From a bacterium (GTDB taxonomy: Bacteria; Pseudomonadota; Gammaproteobacteria; Burkholderiales; Methylophilaceae): 8,725 nucleotides of DNA. The stretch is taken from contig DAIDAS010000145.1 of the NCBI GenBank assembly GCA_027310505.1, positions 1 to 8,725 of the forward strand, in the 5' to 3' direction. How positions within the stretch are numbered: the stretch's first letter is position 1; each line of letters starts with the position of its first letter. A program made the translations under genes and the position numbers. The notes beneath the pieces are model-generated. The model did not search any database. It had not been told where the DNA came from and saw only the letters and a list, made by a program, of their open reading frames with translations. Shown piece after piece: positions 1 through 5,572 of this stretch.

Positions 1-954
1 GAAGCGGTCCATGCCGCGGTATTTTTCTGGCGCATGATCGTTGATCTTGGCATCCAGGGTCAGAATGGAAATCAGCGGCAACTGGTGGCGCTGGCCAACG
101 GCATAGTCGTTGAAATCGTGCGCCGGGGTCACCTTGACCACGCCGGTACCGAACTCACGATCCACGTATTCATCGGCGATGATGGGGATTTCACGATCAG
201 TCAGTGGCAGGCTCACCTTCTTGCCGATCAGATGCCGGTAGCGCTCGTCTTCCGGATGCACCATGACGGCGGTATCGCCCAGCATGGTTTCCGGACGGGT
301 CGTCGCCACGACCAGGCTTTCCGAGCCATCCGCCAGCGCGTAGCGGATGTGCCACATGGAGCCGTCTTCTTCTTCGCTCACCACTTCCAGGTCGGACACC
401 GCAGTGTGAAGCCTGGGGTCCCAGTTCACCAGCCGCTTGCCGCGGTAGATCAGGCCTTCGTTGTACAGGCGCACGAAAGTTTCGGTGACGATCTTGGACA
501 ACCCCGCATCCATGGTAAAACGTTCGCGCGACCAGTCCGGCGAAGTGCCTAGGCGACGCATCTGTTTGGTGATGCTGCCGCCGGAGTATTCCTTCCACTC
601 CCAGACTTTTTCCAGGAATTTCTCGCGGCCGAGGTCGTGGCGCGACACGCCTTGGGCGTCCAACTGGCGCTCAACGACGATCTGCGTAGCGATACCGGCA
701 TGATCGGTGCCTGGCTGCCACAGCGTATTGGCGCCACGCATGCGATGGTAACGCGTCAAGGCATCCATAATGGTCTGGTTGAAGCCATGGCCCATATGCA
801 GCGTGCCGGTGACGTTGGGCGGCGGTAGCAGGATGCAGAAGTTGTCGGATTTGGCCGTGTCGAGACCGGCGGCAAAGTAACCCTTGTCCTCCCAAAAGGA
901 GTACCAACGGGCTTCTATGTTCTTGGGTTCAAAAGATTTATCGAGTTCGCTCAT
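1..954 (-). CDS. valS: Valyl-tRNA synthetase, N-terminal 318 residues (partial at left edge)
   Basis: Cytoplasmic class I aminoacyl-tRNA synthetase that charges tRNA-Val with valine. Translating the minus strand from the ATG at 954-952 gives an open frame that runs off the left edge. Residues 44-56 read PPPNVTGTLHMGH, containing the HIGH-type ATP-binding signature (HMGH, 53-56). GTDHAGIATQ follows at 82-91 and DWSRERFTMD at 140-149. The editing (CP1) domain shows TTRPETMLGDTAV at 218-230 and GTGVVKVTPAHDFNDY at 269-284, which are ValS hallmarks. The KMSKS loop, anticodon-binding domain and C-terminal coiled coil lie outside the window, as ValS is normally about 900-950 residues. The start gives the usual short N-terminus before the first conserved block. 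No Shine-Dalgarno sequence is visible upstream. It is divergent from the nfeD-qmcA pair. Confidence 0.97.
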   Translation of the reverse strand, partial: MSELDKSFEPKNIEARWYSFWEDKGYFAAGLDTAKSDNFCILLPPPNVTGTLHMGHGFNQTIMDALTRYHRMRGANTLWQPGTDHAGIATQIVVERQLDAQGVSRHDLGREKFLEKVWEWKEYSGGSITKQMRRLGTSPDWSRERFTMDAGLSKIVTETFVRLYNEGLIYRGKRLVNWDPRLHTAVSDLEVVSEEEDGSMWHIRYALADGSESLVVATTRPETMLGDTAVMVHPEDERYRHLIGKKVSLPLTDREIPIIADEYVDREFGTGVVKVTPAHDFNDYAVGQRHQLPLISILTLDAKINDHAPEKYRGMDRF

Positions 955-962
955 GGGGCGCG

Positions 963-971
963 ATTTTACCA
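963..971 (-). promoter_or_regulatory. Candidate extended -10 promoter of valS
   Basis: On the minus strand TGGTAAAAT occupies 971-963. This is a TGn extension plus a hexamer matching TATAAT at five of six positions. No convincing -35 box is seen 16-18 bases upstream. Transcription from it would begin around 956-957, almost at the valS ATG (954), giving a leaderless or near-leaderless message. That would agree with the absent ribosome binding site. This is inferred from pattern only, and an upstream promoter is possible. Confidence 0.3.
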
Positions 972-1023
972 TAGGCATACGCCCTGACGCCTAACCGCGC
1001 GCAATGTCAGCCAGCACCAATTC

Positions 1024-1032
1024 TGATACGAT
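1024..1032 (+). promoter_or_regulatory. Candidate extended -10 promoter of the nfeD-qmcA pair
   Basis: TGATACGAT is a TGn extension followed by TACGAT (four of six matches to TATAAT). It would place a start near 1039, about 12 bases before the GGGAG ribosome binding site at 1051-1055. No clear -35 box is present. It is the best candidate in the short divergent spacer, but weak. Confidence 0.25.
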
Positions 1033-1050
1033 GGAAGCCACTGATGACCC

Positions 1051-1055
1051 GGGAG
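1051..1055 (+). promoter_or_regulatory. Ribosome binding site that decides the nfeD start
   Basis: GGGAG lies six bases before the ATG at 1062. An in-frame ATG at 1044 lies upstream of this site and would add six residues with no ribosome binding site of its own, so the 1062 start is preferred. Confidence 0.6.
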
Positions 1056-1061
1056 TTTGAT

Positions 1062-1517
1062 ATGCAGCAACCCTTGTGGGCTTGGGCCATACTCGGCCTG
1101 GTATTGCTCAGCATCGAGCTGCTGAGCGGAACCTTCTACATTCTTTGGTTCGGCATCGCCGCCCTGTGTGTGGCGCTGCTGCTGGCTGTTTTTCCAAGCT
1201 CTCCACTAGCGTTGCAGTTGCTGGCATTCTCGGTGCTTTCACTCATCTCGCTGGCGGTATGGCGACGCAAATACCAGGCGCAGCAATCCATCTCGCGCGT
1301 CGGGCAGTCGCAAGACGACACCATCGGCAAGATAGGCCGCATCACCCTGACGGTTTCACCAGAGCAGATCGGCACCATCCTCTTTACGGTGCCGGTGATG
1401 AGCAGCCGCGAATGGATGATTATCTCCGACGAATCGATTGATGCCGGGGAGCAGGCCGAAGTCATCAGCATTGAAGGCAATTTTCTGCGTGTCATACGCA
1501 CCAACCACCATCAATAG
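1062..1517 (+). CDS. NfeD-like membrane protein (YbbJ type)
   Basis: Small integral membrane protein of the NfeD family, 151 residues, matching the size of the short NfeD1b/YbbJ type that lacks a protease domain. Three hydrophobic segments are visible at about residues 6-22, 26-44 and 49-67. They are followed by a basic WRRKYQ stop-transfer stretch and a soluble C-terminal domain (about 85-147) rich in short beta strands, the OB-fold expected of this family. IGKIGRIT near 88-95 and the ending AEVISIEGNFLRVI are typical. NfeD proteins are usually encoded beside SPFH/stomatin proteins and are thought to act with them in membrane microdomains. Here the stomatin-like gene follows after 12 bases, almost certainly in one operon. 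The biochemical role of the family remains poorly defined. Confidence 0.88.
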   Translation: MQQPLWAWAILGLVLLSIELLSGTFYILWFGIAALCVALLLAVFPSSPLALQLLAFSVLSLISLAVWRRKYQAQQSISRVGQSQDDTIGKIGRITLTVSPEQIGTILFTVPVMSSREWMIISDESIDAGEQAEVISIEGNFLRVIRTNHHQ

Positions 1518-1523
1518 GAAGAG
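1516..1523 (+). promoter_or_regulatory. Ribosome binding site of the stomatin-like gene
   Basis: AGGAAGAG overlaps the nfeD stop codon (TAG, 1515-1517) and precedes the ATG at 1530 at a usable distance. The arrangement suggests translational coupling between the two genes. Confidence 0.6.
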
Positions 1524-1529
1524 CCACCC

Positions 1530-2372
1530 ATGACCCCTTTTCTGATCGTCCTGTTATTTCCTCTGGCCGTTGCACTGTGGCTCGGCATCCGCATCGTACC
1601 GCAAGGCGAAGAGTGGGTCGTGGAACGCTTGGGACGTTTCAGCAGCATCCTGACGCCCGGCCTCAACATCATCATTCCGTTCATCGACCAGGTGCGCTAC
1701 AAGGTCACCACCAAGGACATCATCCTCGACGTGCCCGAGCAGGAGGTGATCACCAAGGATAACGCGGTCATCCTCGCCAACGCGATTGCCTTTATCAAGG
1801 TCAGCAATCTGGAGCGCGCGGTCTATGGCATCGAGAACTTCCGCGAAGCCATGCGCAACATGGTGCAGACCAGCCTGCGCTCCATTATTGGCGGCATGGA
1901 GCTGAATGCGGCACTTTCATCGCGTGAACAGATCAAGGCACATCTGAAAACCGCCATCGCCGACGAGGCCATCGACTGGGGCCTGACCGTGAAATCCGTT
2001 GAAATCCAGGACATCAAGCCCTCGCCCAACATGCAGCGCGCGATGGAGATGCAGGCTTCTGCCGAACGTGAACGAGTGGCGCTGGTGACCCGCTCCGAAG
2101 GTGAAAAACAGGCCATCATCCTCAACGCCGAGGCCCGGCTCGAAGCCGCCCGCAAGGATGCCGAGGCTCAGGAAGTCGCCGCCAAGGCTTCGGCCGAATC
2201 CATGCGCATCATCGGCGACGCGGTAAAGGACAGCAATGCCTCGGCCACCTTCCTGCTTGGCGACCGTTACATCCAGGCCATGCAGAAACTCTCAGCCTCC
2301 GAGAACAGCAAAATAGTCGTACTACCGGCCGACCTGGTGGGCGCGGTCAAGAGTCTGTTGGGGGGCAAGTAA
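1530..2372 (+). CDS. qmcA: SPFH/stomatin-like membrane protein, QmcA family
   Basis: Membrane-anchored SPFH (stomatin/prohibitin/flotillin/HflK) protein of 280 residues, slightly shorter than E. coli QmcA (about 305). A single N-terminal hydrophobic anchor spans about residues 3-20. The SPFH domain follows, with VPQGEEWVVERLGRF at 23-37, LTPGLNIIIPFID at 41-53 and the strand IILDVPEQEVITKDN at 64-78. An alanine/glutamate-rich helix from about 168 to 228, with ERERVALVTRSEGEKQ and repeated EA/KA units, is the oligomerising coiled coil. FLLGDRYIQAM at 241-251 is the conserved C-terminal segment. QmcA-type proteins form large ring- or cage-like oligomers in the inner membrane and are linked to membrane-protein quality control. 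The 12-base gap after an NfeD-like gene is the canonical pairing. The gene is convergent with the MoeB-family gene, 26 bases apart, and no hairpin terminator is visible between them. Confidence 0.92.
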   Translation: MTPFLIVLLFPLAVALWLGIRIVPQGEEWVVERLGRFSSILTPGLNIIIPFIDQVRYKVTTKDIILDVPEQEVITKDNAVILANAIAFIKVSNLERAVYGIENFREAMRNMVQTSLRSIIGGMELNAALSSREQIKAHLKTAIADEAIDWGLTVKSVEIQDIKPSPNMQRAMEMQASAERERVALVTRSEGEKQAIILNAEARLEAARKDAEAQEVAAKASAESMRIIGDAVKDSNASATFLLGDRYIQAMQKLSASENSKIVVLPADLVGAVKSLLGGK

Positions 2373-2398
2373 CTTAGGGCGCAGGTACCTCGCTATAA

Positions 2399-3169
2399 TC
2401 AGGCGGCGTTACGCTGCCCGCCGCAAACCGTGCAGGCCGGGTCGCGACTGAGCTTGATACTGCGCCACTCCATCGCCAAGACATCCAGCAACAGCAGTCG
2501 ACTTTCCAGGCTTTCGCCCAAGCCAAGCAACAGCTTCATCGCCTCTGCGGCCTGGGTCGTGCCGATCATGCCTACCAGCGGCGCAAATACGCCATGCTCC
2601 GCACAGCGCATTTCACCCACACCATCCGCGGCACCCACGTCGGGGAACAGGCAGTGATAACACGGGCTGCTGGCGTGACGCATATCGAATACCGTCACCT
2701 GCCCTTCGAACCCGATCGCAGCGCCTGAAACCAGCGGCTTCTTGAGTTGCACACACACCTTGTTAAGCACGTAGCGAGTGCGAAAGTTGTCGCTGCAGTC
2801 GATCACCACATCCGCATCCCGTGCCAGCTCGGCAAATTCCTCCTCGGTGGATTTCTTCTGAACCGGCACCACGGTGATCTCAGGATTGATCGCCGCCAAC
2901 GTCTGTTGCGCCGATACTGCCTTGTTGAGGCCAAGCGCCTGCGTGCTATGTATCACCTGCCGCTGCAGATTGGTGAGCTCGACATGATCGAAATCGCAGA
3001 CAGTCAATTTTCCAACGCCGCCAGCGCCCAGATACAAAGCAACGGGCGAGCCCAAGCCGCCAGCGCCCACGATCAGGGCGTGCGATTTCGCAAGTTTTTC
3101 CTGCCCTTCATAGGCAATTTGAGGCAAAAGGATGTGACGGCTGTAGCGGAGGAGTTGGTTGTCGTTCAT
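2399..3169 (-). CDS. moeB: MoeB/ThiF/HesA-family adenylyltransferase (sulfur-carrier protein activating)
   Basis: E1-like enzyme of 256 residues that adenylates the C-terminal glycine of a ubiquitin-like sulfur carrier (MoaD for molybdopterin, or ThiS for thiazole). The nucleotide-binding loop GAGGLGSP is at 35-42. Acidic and catalytic residues lie in CDFDHVELTNLQRQ (58-71), and DCSDNFRTR (124-132) carries the conserved Asp127. Two CxxC pairs, C170/C173 and C246/C249, form the expected structural zinc site. C189 in MRCAEHGVF matches the position of the conserved mobile-loop cysteine. There is no rhodanese domain, so this is the short MoeB/ThiF form; the two cannot be separated firmly by eye, but MoeB is preferred. 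The ATG at 3169-3167 lies only three bases after the preceding prepilin stop, with just a weak ribosome binding site. Translation is therefore probably coupled to the pilin operon, an unusual companion for a cofactor gene. Confidence 0.9.
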   Translation of the reverse strand: MNDNQLLRYSRHILLPQIAYEGQEKLAKSHALIVGAGGLGSPVALYLGAGGVGKLTVCDFDHVELTNLQRQVIHSTQALGLNKAVSAQQTLAAINPEITVVPVQKKSTEEEFAELARDADVVIDCSDNFRTRYVLNKVCVQLKKPLVSGAAIGFEGQVTVFDMRHASSPCYHCLFPDVGAADGVGEMRCAEHGVFAPLVGMIGTTQAAEAMKLLLGLGESLESRLLLLDVLAMEWRSIKLSRDPACTVCGGQRNAA

Positions 3170-3172
3170 GCT

Positions 3173-3856
3173 TTAAGGCAGCTTGCCTGCTGCCACCATT
3201 CGATTAAAAAGTATATTTGGCGAAATCCAGGTCAGGATGTCGTCGTACTCCCCATTTGCTGCGCCAGACGAAGCAAATTCATGGCTAACAAAAGTTCTAT
3301 CAAACTTGGCATTCGTCTTGTCCGTTGTATTCTCTAACTCGTCTGCGCCTACAGGAGGTTGCACTGCTCCATTCTTTCCTGAGGAATAAATTACGGCTGG
3401 AACATTAATTGCCAATGTCGCTGCGCACACATAATCAGCGCAAATGCGCAAAATCCCCGTAGTCGTTCCTGTTCCTACAGTGCTTAAAGAAAAAGGCGTT
3501 CCTACAGCACCGAAAGCATCATTAACCCGGTATTGATAATGCCTGCCCCACGGATCCGTACCCTCTATGCCCAGTGTCACCCATGGCAAGTTTCCTTGGC
3601 TCGATTCGGCACTAGTCGTGGTACCGCATGCATTCTCAATACCGTCGCCATCAGTATCAGGACATGGCAACCTTCCGTTTGCGATGGCATACCCGATCAG
3701 GGCTTCCTTGATCTCGGACAGGTCTTTCCGCGCCTCGCTGACACGACTCTGATCCATCTGCGCAGTCAGCGGAATCATTAAACCACCCAGCATGAGGCCG
3801 ACAATGACCAGTACCACGGCCATTTCGACCAACGTAAATCCATAAGCATCCTTCAT
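3173..3856 (-). CDS. Type IV prepilin / pseudopilin-like protein with FTLVE motif
   Basis: Pilin-like subunit of 227 residues. It has a very short leader, MKDAYG, followed by FTLVEMAVVLVIVGLMLGG. This is the type IV prepilin peptidase site, with Glu at +5 (residue 11) and a hydrophobic helix at about 7-30 that anchors the protein before assembly. The globular part contains four cysteines (C65, C77, C139, C144), with LPCP at 63-66 and an acidic DTDGDGIE loop at 67-74. The stretch LPWVTLG (90-96) and DPWGRHYQY (101-109) follow. The later block with AVIYSSGKNG (154-163), TFV (188-190) and EYDDILTWIS (203-212) resembles modules in the pilin-like gene upstream. AAGG in a good position (3863-3866, six bases before the ATG) supports the start. 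It is probably a minor or structural pilin of the MSHA-like system; its exact rank cannot be told. Base composition is more AT-rich than in the assembly genes. Confidence 0.88.
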   Translation of the reverse strand: MKDAYGFTLVEMAVVLVIVGLMLGGLMIPLTAQMDQSRVSEARKDLSEIKEALIGYAIANGRLPCPDTDGDGIENACGTTTSAESSQGNLPWVTLGIEGTDPWGRHYQYRVNDAFGAVGTPFSLSTVGTGTTTGILRICADYVCAATLAINVPAVIYSSGKNGAVQPPVGADELENTTDKTNAKFDRTFVSHEFASSGAANGEYDDILTWISPNILFNRMVAAGKLP

Positions 3857-3862
3857 GTTCTA

Positions 3863-3868
3863 CCTTCT
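3863..3868 (-). promoter_or_regulatory. Ribosome binding site of the FTLVE prepilin
   Basis: AGAAGG on the minus strand sits six bases before the ATG at 3856-3854, inside the 28-base spacer after the frameshifted pilin-like gene. It means the prepilin can be translated even if the upstream gene terminates early. Confidence 0.6.
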
Positions 3869-3884
3869 ATTTCAGCCTATAGCA

Positions 3885-4226
3885 TCAGCGATAAACCACG
3901 ACATCGTTATATCCTGAAGTCACATTTTGTTGGGTAAACGAAACCCCTCCTGCGCTGTTGATGGCTTCAAGATAATTAGTCAAAGTGCCTTTATCAGCAC
4001 TAGTCGATCGCGTTTGCCCCGCCAGCGCCCGCCCCGCGACCAGTACGACAACCCGCTTATCTGCGGCAACAGAGGGAGGCGACACCGACAGGCATGCACC
4101 ACAACCTGGAGTAATGACCGTTGGTTTATATCCATCCGCTAGTGCAAAGAACACCATCTCTTTCCAATTTAGCCACCAGCCCGTCCCGCCAATTGGAATT
4201 GAGCATGCGCCTGACCAAGCCCCCCC
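3885..4226 (-). pseudogene. C-terminal part of the pilin-like gene, out of frame (second half of frameshifted gene)
   Basis: This open frame continues the pilin-like gene that starts at 5103 but lies one base out of phase, and it has no ribosome binding site or sensible start of its own. It reads AWSGACSIPIGGTGWWLNW and EMVFFALADGYKPT, then a cysteine pair in PGCGACLSV. A block follows with VVVLVAGRALAGQTRS, NYLEAIN and GYNDVVVYR before the TGA at 3887-3885. The last block is plainly similar to GRAVAIVFSPGPMLAGQARP, QYLDLSNNDGD and FNDRLLTIS in the N-terminal part. It is therefore a genuine domain of the same protein and not a chance frame. Removing one G from the run at 4220-4228 joins the two parts into a single product of 405 residues. 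The open frame extends unbroken to 4253, so the switch point is not fixed by stop codons alone. Confidence 0.8.
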
Positions 4227-5103
4227 CCATTGGGTTATCGGGCACCCTGCCAAAAAAATTATTCACGGTGCCAATATAGGTTGGTGGCAAAGTTGCATCG
4301 AGTTTCGCGGGCCAAGGATAAGCTCCAACTGGTGGCAATGGTAACGGCACTGCGACTGGCATGGCGGCATAAGCATCCATGCAGTTCAACACCTCGGTTG
4401 CCACCCGCTTTTCTACTACGGAGAACAACTCGTCATGGGATATGGTCAATAACCTATCGTTGAAGCTAGTGACAGCGCCCACCGTTACAAATGTGTTGTC
4501 TCCATCGTTATTGGATAGATCAAGATACTGCGCCACATCTGGCGGGTTTGCGATTGTCGGGGTTGGGCGGGCCTGCCCAGCCAACATGGGGCCCGGGGAA
4601 AAGACTATGGCAACCGCACGGCCAGCCACCCCGTCAACCGTCAGCTGTGCCGGCGTATCGCTATTGATCGTGTTACTGCGGAAGCCGGGGGAAACCACGT
4701 ACCACAGCTTATCGCCATTACCATCGCTTAAATCCCCCAGCCCCAATGAACGCCATGGTAACCGTCCAATCGCCGGTAGCGTACATGAAGTTTTAGCAGT
4801 CCCCTCGGTAGGCAGACCAATCAATGCAGTATCTTCAGGGCAGGGCAATTGACCTAACTTGGCAAGCGTAGTTTGTGTCGCCGCCCACCCAATCAATGCC
4901 GCCTTCGCCTCCGCCAGCGCCGCAGCCGTCTTTTTATCCCGCTCGATCTTGACCGTATGCGTGTTCAGCGCATTGAGCACAAAGGCTGTTGCTGCCAATC
5001 CGACAATGAACACCAGCATGATGAGCGTCATGCCTTGCTGGGAGCGAACATTGATTTTCCGCGAAGTCACGGGAGACTCTGAATCAGGGCTTTTTCTGGA
5101 CAT
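4126..5103 (-). CDS. Pilin-like protein of the GspK/PilX/MshP-like kind, N-terminal part of a frameshifted gene
   Basis: As read, this frame gives 325 residues, but it leaves the true frame in the G run at 4220-4228; the last 30 residues (from LVRRMLNSN to SGWI) look like out-of-frame sequence. Numbering from the ATG at 5103, a basic leader ends QQG at 24 and is followed by MTLIMLVFIVGLAATAF (25-41). This is a type IV prepilin-like cleavage site and helix lacking the +5 glutamate, as in K/X-type minor pilins. LPCP is at 86-89, a second cysteine at 107, and LPWRSLGLGDL at 115-125. A module then runs from about 161 to 222 with VAIVFSPGP, YLDLSNNDGDNTFV and FNDRLLTIS. A proline-rich linker (PLPLPPVG) follows. 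The start is uncertain: the ATG at 5103 overlaps the MshK-like gene by 20 bases, and a GTG at 5070 is an alternative; neither has a strong ribosome binding site. It probably acts in the pilus tip or as a minor subunit. Confidence 0.8.
   Translation of the reverse strand: MSRKSPDSESPVTSRKINVRSQQGMTLIMLVFIVGLAATAFVLNALNTHTVKIERDKKTAAALAEAKAALIGWAATQTTLAKLGQLPCPEDTALIGLPTEGTAKTSCTLPAIGRLPWRSLGLGDLSDGNGDKLWYVVSPGFRSNTINSDTPAQLTVDGVAGRAVAIVFSPGPMLAGQARPTPTIANPPDVAQYLDLSNNDGDNTFVTVGAVTSFNDRLLTISHDELFSVVEKRVATEVLNCMDAYAAMPVAVPLPLPPVGAYPWPAKLDATLPPTYIGTVNNFFGRVPDNPMGGGLVRRMLNSNWRDGLVAKLERDGVLCTSGWI
4220..4228 (-). repeat. G9 homopolymer at the frameshift point
   Basis: Nine C on the plus strand, nine G on the coding strand, within a Met-Gly-Gly-Gly codon context. 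With nine G the frame leads to a stop at 4128-4126. With eight G it continues as Met-Gly-Gly-Ala-Trp into the conserved C-terminal part ending at 3885. Runs of this length are prone to slipped-strand mispairing and are a common basis of phase variation, and also a common site of sequencing error. Confidence 0.85.
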
Positions 5104-5572
5104 CAGGCACAGGAACGACTTCCTGCCTAGCGGCTTCAGGCAGATCCCGCGCACGCTCGACCACTGCTCCAGTCACAGGATCGTAGGTTTGCCCGGCTTT
5201 CAATGCCACCTCTTTGTCTGCACCGGAAAGTTTCAGGCGCACCCGCCCATCCGCTCCACCGATCCGGCCGACACCGATGTCGCCTTGCGAGGAGGTTTCA
5301 CGCAACGGCTGGCGATTGACCCAGACCGTGCCTTTGCCGTCGCTGCGTTTTACATATCCTTGTACGGTAACCGCAGATGCAGGCGGGGCAAGTTCGCCAT
5401 CTCCAGACCCGGCAGTTTCAGCCTTGATGACTCTCTCTGGTAGTTTGCTGGTCTGGCGCACGTAGTCCAGGTTGCTACGCTCGGCGGGCGTGAGAAACAG
5501 CCGGCCCAACCGCTCTTCAGCGTATGTCCAGTGGGGTACCAGAAACACCAGTACCAGCAGTATTCGCATCAT
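5084..5572 (-). CDS. mshK: MshK-like secreted pilus biogenesis protein
   Basis: Protein of 162 residues with a signal peptide (MMRILLVLVFLVPHWTYA, cleavage likely after Ala18), hence periplasmic. The mature part begins EERLGRLFLTPAERSNLDY, a conserved opening that I associate with proteins named MshK in beta- and gammaproteobacteria. A low-complexity Gly/Ala/Pro linker (about 51-66) is followed by a compact beta-rich domain (VQGYVKRSDGKGTVWVNRQPL, 70-90). The tail contains LKAGQTYDPVTG (124-135) and is rich in Pro and Val. The size and position, directly after the MshJ-like gene, fit a small MSHA accessory protein, perhaps a PilP/GspC-like link to the secretin; that role is inferred. Its ATG (5572-5570) overlaps the preceding stop as ATGA, and a second ATG follows immediately at 5569. 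Confidence 0.75.
   Translation of the reverse strand: MMRILLVLVFLVPHWTYAEERLGRLFLTPAERSNLDYVRQTSKLPERVIKAETAGSGDGELAPPASAVTVQGYVKRSDGKGTVWVNRQPLRETSSQGDIGVGRIGGADGRVRLKLSGADKEVALKAGQTYDPVTGAVVERARDLPEAARQEVVPVPDVQKKP

Noticed and set aside
34..552. Open frame of 172 codons on the plus strand
   Set aside because: It is fully antisense to valS, whose frame carries strong catalytic and editing motifs.
1044..1061. Upstream ATG giving an NfeD-like protein longer by six residues
   Set aside because: The GGGAG ribosome binding site lies downstream of this ATG and correctly spaced for the ATG at 1062, which also gives the usual N-terminus leading straight into the first membrane helix.
2373..2398. 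Possible bidirectional terminator between qmcA and moeB
   Set aside because: The 26-base gap shows no stable GC hairpin with a T run in either direction.
2394..2399. Perfect TATAAT hexamer on the plus strand after qmcA
   Set aside because: It lies between convergent genes, touches the moeB stop codon, has no -35 box or TGn extension, and would only drive antisense transcription into moeB. It is probably chance.
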